The notes under the pieces are model-generated. The model saw only the letters and a program-made list of their open reading frames with translations. It was not told the origin of the DNA and ran no database searches. Of a stretch of DNA of 64,000 nucleotides, positions 48,420 to 61,422 are shown one piece after another. The position numbers and the translations under genes are program-made. The stretch spans positions 62,001 through 126,000 of the forward strand of contig JAODTK010003865.1 of the NCBI GenBank assembly GCA_026419785.1, in the 5' to 3' direction. This stretch comes from Sclerodactyla briareus (Eukaryota; Echinodermata; Holothuroidea; Dendrochirotida; Sclerodactylidae). The stretch's first letter is position 1; every line of letters begins with the position of its first letter.

Positions 48420-48765
48420 ACTGAATTTCTCTTTTTTCGATATCTTGAAGTTGTGTGTGTAGCCCTGGGGTTGAGTGTACCCAATCTGATTATATTTTGG
48501 CATCAAAGTCTTAATTAGGGTTGGGTTCTTAACTTCTTTATGTAATTTAATGTTGAATCTCGTTAGCATGAGTACCAAGAACCGTATTGCTGATGTAGTA
48601 GTTTGGCCATGTATACCTGGATGACAGTAGATGACAGTAGATTTTTCAGCCTGAAATATGCTAATTGATTGGTCTCCTTTTCATATTATTCAATATTTCC
48701 AAGTGTGTCGGATTAGAACTAAACTTGGTGGATTGGGTCTACCAGGCGCTCACTTTTTGTGCGAT
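48420..48765 (+). repeat. Dispersed repeat flanking zinc-finger copies (copy 3)
   Basis: Same order of landmarks as 46880-47225, including TTGAGTGTACCCAATCTGAT and TGTCGGATTAGAACTAAACT. Confidence 0.6.
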
Positions 48766-49013
48766 TGCCTTTTTATGTGTGGAGCAAGAATGCTAATTGT
48801 TGTGGGCATTAATCAGATTTCAACGTGAAGTGTATACTTCACAGGGTGGGAATTATTACTGCGCTGCTTGATTTCACTTGGTAACTGTGCCCTCCACTAA
48901 TGGGTAAAATTTCCCCAGTCGTTAGCTTTGCAGTAATCGATGCACCTAACCTTGTTCTTGCCCTGATACTTTGATAGTCTTGTATCCCACTAAGTTAAAA
49001 ATGGTAATTGAGT

Positions 49014-49185
49014 TCTCCCCCCCCCACAGCCCCCAAAAAAAAAAAACCCCCCCCCCCCCCCCCCCACCCCCAAAAAAAAAAAAAAAAAAAAAAAAAAAGC
49101 AACCCCCCCCCCCCCCCCCCCCCCCCCCCACCCCCCCCCCACCCCTAAAAAAAAAAAACCAAAAAAAAAAAAAAAAAAAGAAAAT
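49014..49185. repeat. Alternating poly-C/poly-A tract
   Basis: About 170 bp almost wholly of C-runs and A-runs of 10-30 bases, interrupting sequence otherwise colinear with the other zinc-finger copies (which read TTGAGTTCTCTTTGACATG here). Collapsed or mis-called low-complexity sequence is the simplest explanation. The Pro/Lys and Gly/Phe frames across it are meaningless. Confidence 0.8.
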
Positions 49186-49264
49186 TGTGCGGTCATGTTT
49201 GTTCACACAATGAAAGTTGTCATGGTAAATATACACTGGGATTTTTTTGAAACCAAGGTTAGCG

Positions 49265-50020
49265 CAGATTAATACAAAAAACACTTTTTCCTCATTACAG
49301 CAATATCATCCTAGGATGATGGTCGATGCCAATCCAATGAGGCCTAAGATTACAGGATTATGAGGAGAGAACCCCGCAATAGAGTCGAACAATTACAGTT
49401 GCGCACGACAGGGGTTATATATTCTGAGGATGTGTGTACGTGTGTAGCCCAACAGTTAAATTTGTGAGAAGCATTTGCTCATAAGGGCATTCAAGAGCTA
49501 GCGACTACTTAAAGGTGAAAAACCATATCAGTAATATTGTGGGTAAATTGTTTTCGCATGGAAAAACCATATCATGTAAATATTGTTGTGAGAAAGCATT
49601 TACTCATAACGGAGCATTGAAGATACACAAGAGATTACATACAGCGAGAGACCATATCAGTGTAAATATTGTGAGAATGTTTTCCCAAATGCACTATTAC
49701 ATCACATAAGATAGGGCCTACTACCGGTGAAAAAACAGTATCAGTGTAACTATTGTGAGCAAGGCATTGCGTGTTGGGGTCATTGAAATTACTGAGACAT
49801 ATCCCTACAGGTAATACCATATCAGTTAATTACGTGTAAATATTGTCAGAAAGCATACGCTGGAATGCAATCATTATTACACATAGAGAGTACATACCAG
49901 TGAAAGACGGTATCAGCTTAAATATTGTGAGAAAGCATTTACTCAGAGAGAGCCGTAAATAAGCAGATATATTACATACCGCGGTGGAAGACCATATGGC
50001 CAATTCCATGGTGGCATTTT
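49265..50020 (+). pseudogene. C2H2 zinc-finger gene copy, frame-broken
   Basis: Leader at 49310-49425 with several small deletions, then about six to seven finger remnants. A two-finger run is open around 49515-49709, with the C-x2-C core, GALKIHKRLHT and then disruption. It ends in the common tail (GGCCAATTCCATGGTGGCAT, 49999-50018). The poly-C/poly-A tract lies in its leader intron. As in the other copies, most breaks are single missing bases within otherwise conserved codons. Confidence 0.65.
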
Positions 50021-50139
50021 TTTTTAATTCCTCTGTTGATATCATTAAGTTGTGTGTGTAGCCCCAGGGTTGGGTGTACACAATCTGATAGATTTTGGGC
50101 ACGAAGTCAGTAATTTATTCATTCAATAAACAACAGGAT

Positions 50140-51790
<1,651 letters not shown>

Positions 51791-51853
51791 TGGCATTTTT
51801 TTAATGAATTTTCCCATCTTGTTTTGATTATCATTGACCAATAGAGAAATTAC

Positions 51854-51958
51854 CTGTCCCACAGGACCAAGTCCTAATGTTGCACCCATTGTTAAGTATG
51901 GCAGCTCCTGTGTGGCATCCACTGCCTCATCAAATCGTTGCCAATCTCCCACTCCATT
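51854..51958 (-). CDS. Candidate internal exon, unknown conserved-looking protein
   Basis: A 105-nt, 35-codon minus-strand interval, phase 0 at both ends. The donor is good (GGGACAG/GTAATTTC after 51854) and the acceptor moderate (GGACACCAGTAG before 51958). The product GVGDWQRFDEAVDATQELPY then LTMGATLGLGPVGQ is unbroken, with a well-mixed, globular or membrane-edge composition unlike the surrounding repeats. I do not recognise the family. It lies just after the tail of the last zinc-finger copy and on the opposite strand, so it belongs to a different gene. No partner exons were located. Confidence 0.45.
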
Positions 51959-52329
51959 CTACTGGTGTCCAGATAGATACTCTACATTTACATATGTATT
52001 CGTATTTTTAGGTACCCATGTTTATTTTATGATGCACGATTTTTTTTATTCCAAGATTATTTATTGCTGCAACATGAATAAATATATCAATTAAATAAAC
52101 AAATGTCCGGATCCGCCGTACTGGCTTGACTCACGTGCATTTTCAACAAGAAATCAGTCTTACAAATTTTTATTTCTCTTACTATGGTATATGGGGATGC
52201 TTTCTATATATTTAGAGTCCTTGTTGCTTCAAACCTTTTCAGTGAAATGGTACACACTTCTTTGAGGGAAATAGCAAAAAGAAAGAAAAAAAAACGGGAC
52301 TCGCATAATAGCTGAGGAAAGCAGAAAAA

Positions 52330-52800
52330 TGGCGAAAAATTGGAGTTCAGGAAGAGTCTTAGCAATCACTTTGTCGTGTGTGTTATGTGTGTCCCCCCGT
52401 ATCCTCGTTAGCGGATTGCTTCGGCAGGTAAGGGACGATTCTATTAATTTTTGGATATATGTAGAATCGGTTTGGTTGAACACGATCTGATTAATTTTGG
52501 GCACAAAAGTACGAAGTATCGGAGGTTAATTAAGCTCATTATTCGGGCTCGTTAGTCAAGATTACGGCGGAACTGTAGGTGCTATTGTGCTTTGGTTTGA
52601 CACATAGGTAGGGGATATGAGGTTCATGAACTGTTTTGGTTTGTTTCAGCTCAAATAGCTACTTAAATTGCTTCATTGCATAGTTTATGTAACGTTAGTC
52701 GAACTCTCATGACACTTGATAAAAGACGGTCTACCTCCAGTCCCGAGTCTTTTTAACGAGGATTCCGAGTGACCTGGAGTCATTCAATGTCATAATTGCC
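52330..52800 (+). repeat. Dispersed repeat (zinc-finger flank family)
   Basis: Carries TTCAGGAAGAGTCTTAG, CGTTAGCGGATTGCTTC, GAACACGATCTGATTAATTT and CTCGTTAGTCAAGATTACGG, matching the repeats between zinc-finger copies and those at 53565-54090. Confidence 0.55.
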
Positions 52801-53564
52801 TAATTCATGCAAAATGTCAAAGCTTGGTTGGTTTTCATAAAACCTTTGGTATGGTTTATCTTTATTTTCAACACTGCCTATCCGCCATTTTGAATGCTAG
52901 CATAAATGAAGCCAATGATTCAGATATAAGGGTGAGGTTATTTAGGAACATCCTGTAATTAAAATTAGGAAAAAAATATCATATGGAAATGAGATAATCA
53001 ATTTGCGCATAATAAAATTAGTACGGGCATTCATCAGGAAAATCCACGATGAAGGAGAGCATGACCCTCCCCATCTGACTATATACCAAATGTAGCTTTT
53101 GAGAGCTGGAGGGCATGGCACCTGTGCGTCGAGGCCATCACATGTCACAGAAAAATTATTACCGAAAAATATGTGTTTGTTATTTGCGTCTACTCTGTAT
53201 CGCTTTCAAAGCTACTTAGACTTAAGATAATAAGTACAAGATATGTCAAATTTAGGTCATGCCCTGGAAATCATGTTAGTTTTTAAACTCTGAAAAAATG
53301 ACTGATTGAGGATAATTTGAGAAGTTTGTACAGTGTATCAAGTGAGCAATCATCTTCGTGTCCCAGCAATCTGTTTCGAACCAGCAAGAGAGTGCATTCA
53401 AAATATAGTCCTTGTAACAACTCAAAATTGGGTTTATCATAACAAATTAGACAGCAGTTTCTCCTTTATTGACAATTAACGGGCGCAGACACACAAGCTT
53501 CAGGGCGCGGTAGTCTGAGCAGATAAGTCTTTTTGTTTCGCCTGAGTGAAATTCAGGTAAAAGA

Positions 53565-54090
53565 CTAGTGGGTCACTTGGCGTGTGTGTATATGGTGTGG
53601 GTGTATGTAACACTTTCTTGTTAGCATGATTTCTCCACAAACCTGGACCTCTTGATGAAATTCAGGAAGAGACGATCGTGGTCACTGTGGCGTGTGGTGT
53701 GTGTGTCACACTTTCTCGGCGTTAGCAGGATTTCTTTCTCAACAACCATGGCGCCGTTTTGATGAAATTTTGTTTAGCCCGGGGTTGGTTGTACAACGAT
53801 CTGATTAGATTCAATCAAGTTGGGTTAATATAGCTTATTTTCATTTTCATTTGGATTTATTGGTTAAGCTCGTTAGCAAGAGTACGCAAGAACCGTATTT
53901 GCTACAATGATGTAGTTTGGCGGTGTGTGTGGCCCTGGATGACCGGAAATTAACTGACAGATTTTTCTAATGTTTGCTATGTTACGTTGGTCTAATTTGC
54001 ATAATTTATGCGGAATTTTGTTAGTCGGATTTTCACGAACTTGGTGGATGTGGATTACCTGGTTCCAGATCATTGAGAAGGTACCGCTGG
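53565..54090 (+). repeat. Dispersed repeat (zinc-finger flank family)
   Basis: Best-preserved copy: TTCAGGAAGAGACGATCGTG, GCGTTAGCAGGATTTCT, TGATGAAATTTTGTTTAGCC, GATCTGATTAGATT, GCTCGTTAGCAAGAGTACGC, TAATTTGCATAATTTATGC and TTCACGAACTTGGTGGATG. A partial direct repeat precedes it at 53575-53680. Confidence 0.6.
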
Positions 54091-54489
54091 GGTCAGTAGA
54101 GTCATTGTCGTGCCGTTATAGCATTCTGCCCTAACTCATTCCGTTTGGTGGTTGAGGTTCCCCCTCCATAGACCCTATTGCTGTATGGGGTTCACTCAAT
54201 TTGTTCCTCTGGTGTTTTGTGTGGGTACTGTTTAATCTGTTTTGTTCTCGCTTGGACTGTCTATCGGATGTTAACTCGTAACCTTCTGTCATTTCGCCAG
54301 CTGGTATTGGGTGTTGCTATTGGTGTGTTTTGATGCTTTTTCCCTTTTTCCTTTTCTTAGTTCATCAGTTTTGTAGCACTGGAGCCCCCTACTCATTTTC
54401 ATTCCTGTACTTTTATTTAGCTCAAACCACTATGCTGTTGAGCTATTGTGATCCGCCATCATTTATCTATCATCTATCTCTGTCTGTCT

Positions 54490-54570
54490 GGTCTGTCGGT
54501 CTATCCATCCATCCATCCATCTATCCATCCATCCATCCACCCATCATCCACCCATCATCCATCCATCGTG
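54490..54570 (+). repeat. ATCC/CCAT microsatellite
   Basis: About 80 bp of CCAT repeats with occasional CTAT and CACC variants. Confidence 0.9.
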
Positions 54571-55194
54571 TGTCCACAATTGAAACAGTCATCGCGTGTT
54601 TGATGGATGTGAACCGAGCGTGGAAACAATTTTTGCAGTTGACCCCTGTGGGGTGGTGGGGGGCAGTCAACTTGCCCTTGTGTAGGTCAAGGTCAAGGTC
54701 ATTAAAGAGGAATAAGGGACTACTTTGTTAAATCTACAAAATGCATTTCTGCTATGAATAGTATTGGATTTGGCTCAATTGCTTCTAATGTCTTTCGGGT
54801 GAGTGCTCTTCATAGCACGTGGGGTTTTCACAAATTACATGTCATGTTATCCGCGATAGTTTGAGGTTATTTCCATGAAAAGTTGACATATTCCCATGAT
54901 CCTTTCCAATTTCTCCCATAAGTTGACTCTGAATGTACCTCGCATCTAGCTGTTACTGCAGATAATCCCATTGTTGCATCACCTCAACGTAAGTGGCCAA
55001 TTCCTTGACGGACCGACCGCCCCCCGCAAGAGAGCGCGCTCGATTTCGCATAAGCACCCGATAAGTCTAAGATTAAGAAGGGCTATCCCATTAGTAATGT
55101 GCCTTTCCTATAGTAATAGTCAGATATGTGACTTGATCCATGAAGGATATATTTTAGAGATGGAAACTTGAATAAGTTTTACGTAAGATAATAA

Positions 55195-55335
55195 TAATAT
55201 AATATTCCTTTCTTATATAGCGCTGTTCCACTTCGATGACAGGCTTCAAAGCGATTACCAGATTTACCCCCTGAAGCATTAGTTACTTGTCCACAACCCG
55301 TACTATATAGACGCACCTCTCGCTTGTTCTCTTCC
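55195..55335. repeat. TATATAGCGC-type short dispersed element (fragment)
   Basis: ATAATAATATAATATTCC, then TTATATAGCGCTGTTCCACT, then GGCTTCAAAGCGATTACCAG and a CCTGAAGC segment. The AGCGCT and AAAGCG blocks are an imperfect inverted pair. Short elements with this ATAATATT-TATATAGCGC start are widespread in marine animal genomes (general knowledge, not searched). Confidence 0.5.
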
Positions 55336-56449
55336 CCGAACGCACACCATGCCGGTACTTCACTTCATCGTGTCACCCAGGGGACTTCCCAATAGGGCTG
55401 CCACAATACGCGCTCGCTACTCTCAACAAGTCCACCCTCAACAAGGTCCCCACTTAATTAACACTGGGTGGCGCGGTTGGAACATTCAGGATACATGTTT
55501 GTTCCACACATGCGTTTGCATACTCAAATATTGTGTGTAAGACAATCGTAACACCCTGCAAGACTGGAGAAAACACTATGTTATGTTTAACAACGGCATG
55601 ATCATGATCTGCAGAATTAGTGCATACACACAATCTTGTTAACCATGTGAAGGGACTAAATTCACTGTAAAAAACGTTAAAATCCTGAAAAAAAAAAAAC
55701 TCGAAAACATTTTGAAAATCTCAGATAATTAACAGGCATAGATGGTGATACAAACACATTTCACAAAAAGATTGAATCATGTTATTTGCAAGGTGTCTTC
55801 AGATCTTCACTTTTCTGATCCAGGCTAAGTGGGTCCCTGTACAAATCAAGCAGTTCAGTAGCTTAGGCCTACTGCTGCCTACCTTGTGGGATTTTTAGAG
55901 CCATTTAAAATTACCATTTTTTGTTTTCTCATTCATCAACAAAATCAATTTGCCTGGAAAGGACTATCACGATGGCCCAGAAAAATGTTCCGTCGAAAAG
56001 ATTTGCCCTTTAGGCGACAGTCACGTAGCTATGGGATGAAGCAGAGACGGTATTGCAGGGGGTAGCATTATCCCCATGGCATGTATCCTATCCACAGTGT
56101 GAATTGTGTAGCAGTAGTTAGAGTCGGGAGACAAACTTGGTCCAAGAGGGAGGCTGTGGAGATTGGTATTAGGGGTGGAGTCAGGGATTAGGAGTGGGGT
56201 AAAAGTTACGGTAGGTTTAAATTGTTTTTTAACATGAATTTGTGATGACCACCTGGCCAATTGGAATCTACCCTACTCCTAGGAGGCTCAATCCTGACAA
56301 CTGTGTAACACCAATCTAATACCTCCAGTTACACATGGGTTACATTACAGTATGCAAAATGCAAATCATCGTTTTTGTATTGCCTAACTGACAAACTTAT
56401 TTCTAGCAGATTTCTTCTCTGAAACGGTGAGGCCGAGTTTGAAGAAGGT

Positions 56450-57300
56450 TGTATGTAGTATCAGATGTTGGGTGAACCCATTGGACTAGTTCGTGGGCGC
56501 AAAACTCACTTATTAAGGAGGGTATTACCCTATTTAATTTATTGATTGTTTAAGCTTCGTTGCAAAGATTACAAATGAACTGTAATTGCTATGGTGACTT
56601 GGGTTTGGCACATAAGTCTGAAGGATAATGAGGTCATGACCTGATCAGATTTACAAGCGTAAAATATGCTAATTAAGTTTGTCTAATTTGTCATAATTTA
56701 TTGAATTTCAGAGTTTGTAAGATTTTCCTGAAACTTGAATATGGTCTGAATCCGTCCTGATGTTTTTAAACAGAGATTCAGGTCAATGGTCCATTCGATG
56801 TGTCTATTCGCGTAATTTATTATGCAAATTCATGAATTGGTTGGATTTTAATGAAACCTGGTGGGTAATGGTCACCTTCAGTTCCAAATTTTTCATCATG
56901 GATTCCGGGTCACTGGAGGTCTTCCACATATGTCTAATTTGCATAATTTTATGCGTAATAAAGTTTCCCCAGTCCCATGAAATTTTGTAGATATTCTGTT
57001 ATCCTTACCTCCACTTCCAACATCCTAACTTATACGGAAGTTATTCAGTTAGTCTATTCTTGCATAGTTCATTCCAAATTTCAAAGGTCGTTAGATTTTT
57101 ATGAATCGCGATGCATATGGTCTACCTTTACTACTCCCATTTCTTTTACCATTGACTCGAGTCACTGGGGGTTCATGTGTGTATAATTGGCTTCATTCAT
57201 GCAAATGTTCAGTTGGTTGGATTCCCATGAAATGTGGTAGAGTTGGTCCACCATTGGTCCTGAATATATATTTTGAAATGAAAAAATAGTCATGAAAAGT
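56450..57300 (+). repeat. Dispersed repeat (zinc-finger flank family), long copy
   Basis: Contains CTTCGTTGCAAAGATTACAA, ATGGTGACTTGGGTTTGGCA, and then several diverged units of about 110-130 bp. Each unit has AATTTGCATAATTTATGC-like, TTGGATTTT-ATGAAA and CTTGGTGG-like motifs (56680, 56810, 56935, 57060, 57190). The tail is therefore itself tandemly repeated. Confidence 0.55.
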
Positions 57301-57503
57301 TGAATATTGTGTCTACTTTGCATGAGTCAGAATTTCCGTCATATTTTCCTTTCCACAATACCTAACTCCTTCGGTCGACTGGTCAACCAGTTCCTATGAA
57401 TGTGAAATTGTTTCACTAGTTATTAAGCGTTCTTCCCTGTTAATGCTATACAAATACTTGGAGCCAGACTTCCTTGTAAATTGTTTGCATTGGTGACCAA
57501 CAG

Positions 57504-57579
57504 AAACAAACCATCGTCGGCAAGCAGGCGAGACATTGGGGGTGGTCGCCTTGTACCTCTTGAACATCTTTCTGAACAG
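57504..57579 (+). CDS. Candidate internal exon, unknown product
   Basis: A 76-nt plus-strand interval between GGTGACCAACAG and CTGAACAG/GTGAAAGT, a strong donor. In the open phase it encodes NKPSSASRRDIGGGRLVPLE then HLSEQ. The flanking AT-rich sequence contrasts with its higher GC. No family recognised and no partner exon identified; it could be a chance interval. Confidence 0.3.
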
Positions 57580-57699
57580 GTGAAAGTTTACAAAATATTA
57601 CGGAATGTTAAATTTCCTCCAATTGCGGAGGGGAATTCCACCTGTATTTATTTTTACCTTGGCCTATAAGTTAAAGCCTGGCCTTGGAGGCAAGTTGAA

Positions 57700-59200
57700 C
57701 TAAATGAGAAACTGGTAAAAATGAACTACAGTAGTCCGTAAGTTTAGTCCTCAATGACTTGACTGTGGTCAGTGGGTTACACACACGTCCACATAACAAA
57801 CATGTTTACATTGTGAGTAATTCGTCCTCTGTTGAGGACTAGTGAATAGGCTTCAGGCACAAGGCATCTGTAAAACGGCCCTAACGATTTATTTTGTGAA
57901 CATCTAGGATATGCCTAGAGTTTTGACCTATGCTTTCCATACGTTTTTGGCCAACAACCATTCACCAGTACCATATCGCTAACGGTATCCATGGACATTT
58001 CACCAACCACGGACTGGATTATTTTTGGCCGCCTGCCTTAATATAACCAACATACTCCCATTATTCATTCCATATACCGGCGCTAATGCAAACTGTGGTG
58101 ATCTTTCTAACCCATGAACCTCCAGAAATTCTCGATACAACATCTAATGAGAAATCCAGGAAGGGAATTTGGGCCCAAAGAAGTGTCCCGGCTTATTATC
58201 CTTTTTTTATAAACCGGGTGTGTTTTATGCCTGAGGAGGTGCTGAATAACAATCATTGACCAAATCGAGGAATAGGTCAGGAACTAAAGGAATCAAACAC
58301 ACGCATTCACATAAAGTTTCCTGTAATCATATGCTCCTTGTTGACCATTCTGAAGTTGAAATATTAGAGCAATTTATTTGAGTTTGAGCTACAGCAACCA
58401 TTGGTGCTCTTGTTTATTTGCTGAGTAGGGAGAGAAGGATAGGCGGGTAGGCCTGTCAGGTGTGATATGTGGATGAGTATCTGAAGTCCCGGGACCGAGT
58501 GTTAAGGAGTGTGAGCTTGAGGACCTAGGCGGCATGAGTAATATTTATAGATGTAAAAGGTCATAGACTAGCTGAGTCTTGAAGCGGGCTTGGGGCACGT
58601 GATGTCAGTGGAAAGGTTAGGAGTTATGTCAGAAGTAGTGGTTGGTTTGGCCTTGCACAGGAATGTTTAGTGTTCTGGCATTGCAGGAGCAGTGAGTGGG
58701 TCAGTTGGATGCGGTGGTGGGGGGCGGGATAGAGTACAGAGGGAGGGGGCGACAGTCAGAGCGGTGGTTTCAGTCGAGGTGTATGGAAGTGAAGGTGGAC
58801 TGTGGGGGTTGGATAAGGTGAAAGTGAAGTGTTTGCTGGTGGGGATTCGATTGTCGGTATGGACAGGGAATTTAGTCGCGTAGATAAGCTGAGCGTACGC
58901 GTATTTGTCTTCCGGGAGCAATGTGGAGCAAGATGGCTCAGCAGTGTAACTTCACGTGTTACCCGCGTCTTCTCTTTCTGCTATTAATTTTCAGTGTTTC
59001 TAATTTTACTTTGGAGCCAGAAACCTATGCTATGTGGACTATCTTATTGTTTCCCAAGTCAAGCGCGACATGAATTTTTATTGACTGTTGTCTTTTGGAA
59101 GGGACTGAAAATAGGACCGCATATATCTGAGGAAAGATCTCAGAGCTAGGCCCGCATAGTGAAGTCACAGTGCAGTACACAACCCGTTGCTGCGTACCAT
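57700..59200. other. Non-coding stretch
   Basis: No secure gene. A G-rich segment at 58690-58830 gives Pro- or Gly-rich chance frames on both strands. The 5' region of the LINE described next may begin within 58930-59210. Confidence 0.35.
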
Positions 59201-59216
59201 ACCTCCCACGTGACAA

Positions 59217-59930
59217 TGGAGGCGAAGCTTCGCTCAGTATTGGAACAATTGGCTCTACTTCATTCAGTGCCGACACAGTTGTCAGCCATGGAAGCCGAAT
59301 TGCAATCAGGGCCGAGTTACGGGACATGGCAGAAAGTGTGAATTTATGGAAATAATAGAATGAAGGAAAGTGAACTGCGACGAAAGAATGGAGGACGATT
59401 TGGAGAACCGATCTCGTAGAAATATATCATATTTTCATGGCATACCTGAAGGCTGTGAAGGCGACTCCTCTTGTGAGTAATTTTATTCAAAACTATATCT
59501 GAACATTTTTCTGGGTCTAGAAGGGGGGTTCGAACTGGAAAGAGGCCATCGGACCCCCCGGGGAGGGGGGGCGCCACGTCCGGCACCGGTGGACCTCGCC
59601 CCATACATTGTGCTTCAAACAAACATTTTGGCCGACATGGATAAACTCTAGATCAGCCTCCTCAAAGCTTGAAGGAAAATCGTTAAAGGCCACAGTATTT
59701 TTGTTAGTGACGATGTAAGCTCAAGCGTGAGGATACTCCGAAATCAACTCCACAAAAGCTTCCTGATCTACGGAAAGAGAGAATGATGTTAACTATGCCT
59801 ATATTCCATGGACGGTACCGGCTTCTCTCATATATAAAGTATGAGGATCCGGGAAAAATGTATCCACCGTACGAAAAACTTAAAATTGTCATGCATCAGT
59901 GCTCCGATCAAGTCAATTGTGAGTGTCTCG
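59217..59930 (+). pseudogene. LINE ORF1 remnant (L1/Tx1-like)
   Basis: From an ATG at 59217 (EAKLRSVLEQLALLHSVPTQ) a coiled-coil-like start is followed, across frame breaks, by the hallmark order of L1-type ORF1 proteins. This order is DLENRSRRNISYFHGIPEGC (59392-59455, two frames), SNFIQN and a FELERGHRTP-like segment (59530-59560). It continues through PRPAPVDLAPYIVLQ (59576-59615), a DDVSSSVRILRNQLH stretch (59710-59755) and PGKMYPPYEKLKIV (59851-59890). ORF1 proteins bind the element's RNA. At least four frame changes make it non-functional as read. It lies about 1.1 kb before the endonuclease of the same element. Confidence 0.7.
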
Positions 59931-61025
59931 TCATGGGTTTGGAATCGATTATTTCTATTCGCTTACCTCTCAGCTTTTTTCCTCGTATGCTGTTCATCTT
60001 CACTGACTTTCATCATTAATTTATGGCATAATATGAGTAGTTGCTATGTTGGGGTTATTGAATTACTGTTACCTTTACTCGTAGGCTATTGTTGTTCACC
60101 TACACTGACTTACCTTACCGCGGACGCCGATTGTTTGTGAAGAGTATGCCTTCATCACTAGACATGATTGGGATACTCCCTTAATGCTATGGTATTATTT
60201 TACTACATTAGAGACTTGCATTCCGTCTTGTGATATTGGTTCCCCTGGAGTATCCGCCTTCGAGTACTGGAACTCTCGACAAGGAGATTAACCATATGTT
60301 GTTTACAGCAATTCAAGCTTGATTTTATGATTGAATCATGTCTTCCATTGGAGGGCACGAGCTGGACTGTCAGACCTTTCAATTGAACTTGGGGAAGGCT
60401 CTTCAATCCTTCTCATGATTATCGCAGTCTGAGAGTCTCCTCCTCCATATACTGGCTCCTTACTTACTACTTCACTGCCGATGAAATTACTACAGGAGCG
60501 GGTCTCCTTCGTTTACGAACATTGATTATGATATTCTAATGAAGCCATACATTTCACAACCCGATGAACTTTTTCCGATCGAACGTTCGTTCTGAGGGAT
60601 AGGTTTTATCTATATATATTTCGACTACTGGTCCTCCCCTCCTGATGCTGTGTAGACGGCCGTTTTATTTGAAGGAACATTGGAACGATGGCACTGGTCC
60701 TGTTTTCAACTGACATTTTCCTTTCACTCGAGAACTGTTGTGGGTGACATTTAGAATTCAATATCACTACAGTGATATAAAATTGTATTTGGTGCTCTGT
60801 GGGGAATTAATGCTAATTGAGTTTTACTGCTTCCAATGTTTTTACTTTGATGGAGATGACGGTAACTTTTTCTTTTTCTAGATTTCTTCTTTGAGTGTCT
60901 AACTCGTTTTCTATTGTTGTGTTTTTGTTTGTTTTCGTCGAGAATTCTCATGACAGTTTTTTGTTGTTCATTGTAAACAAATAATTTTCATATCCGTTAT
61001 GGTACTACCATTAATGATTTCGTCT

Positions 61026-61422
61026 GCTTAATTGTCGTGGCCTCCGTGATAATACTGAGAGGAAGGGGGTGGTGCGGGGTGTGTTAATTTTTTGGAAAGA
61101 GGCCTCAATCATAACCTTTACTGTCTTCAAGATGTCCCATTGCGACGTCACCCTGTTGATATGTTAAAGCAAGATTGGGTTCCGATTGGTTGTATTTCTG
61201 CTGGGACGAACAATTCCAGGGGAGTGGCAATCCTTTTCAATGGTAATTTTTCATTTTAAGATCACGCGCCATATCGAGGATATGGGGGTTAACTTGTTGT
61301 TATTGATTTTCAGATTGGTGGGACTGTAGTATTACTTATTACGATTTATGGGCCTAATTTTCGCCCCCGAATTTATAACTATCGTGATCTAGAGCGATTA
61401 TTAGGGGAGGCGATCTGTAATT
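61026..61422 (+). pseudogene. LINE ORF2 endonuclease domain, 5' part
   Basis: Opens with NCRGLRDNTERKGV (61036-61077), then in another frame LERGLNHNLYCLQDVP. It continues through RRHPVDMLKQDWVPIGCISA, GTNNSRGVAILFNGNFSF and, after a break, GGTVVLLITIYGPNF (61318-61365). This is the order of the apurinic-endonuclease domain of L1/Tx1-type ORF2: NxRGL, the LQE/D motif, the GTxxSRGVAILF block and the IYGPN block. The LQE glutamate is Asp here. The domain stops at about 61422, where repetitive DNA begins, and resumes near 63370. Frame breaks and the insertion make it inactive. Confidence 0.8.

Noticed and set aside
48946-49284. Open frames with poly-Pro/Lys or poly-Gly/Phe
   Set aside because: Product of the poly-C/poly-A tract; probably an assembly or base-calling artefact.
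58667-58921. 84-codon minus-strand Pro/Thr-rich frame
   Set aside because: Low-complexity G-rich segment giving chance frames on both strands, with no splice or family support.
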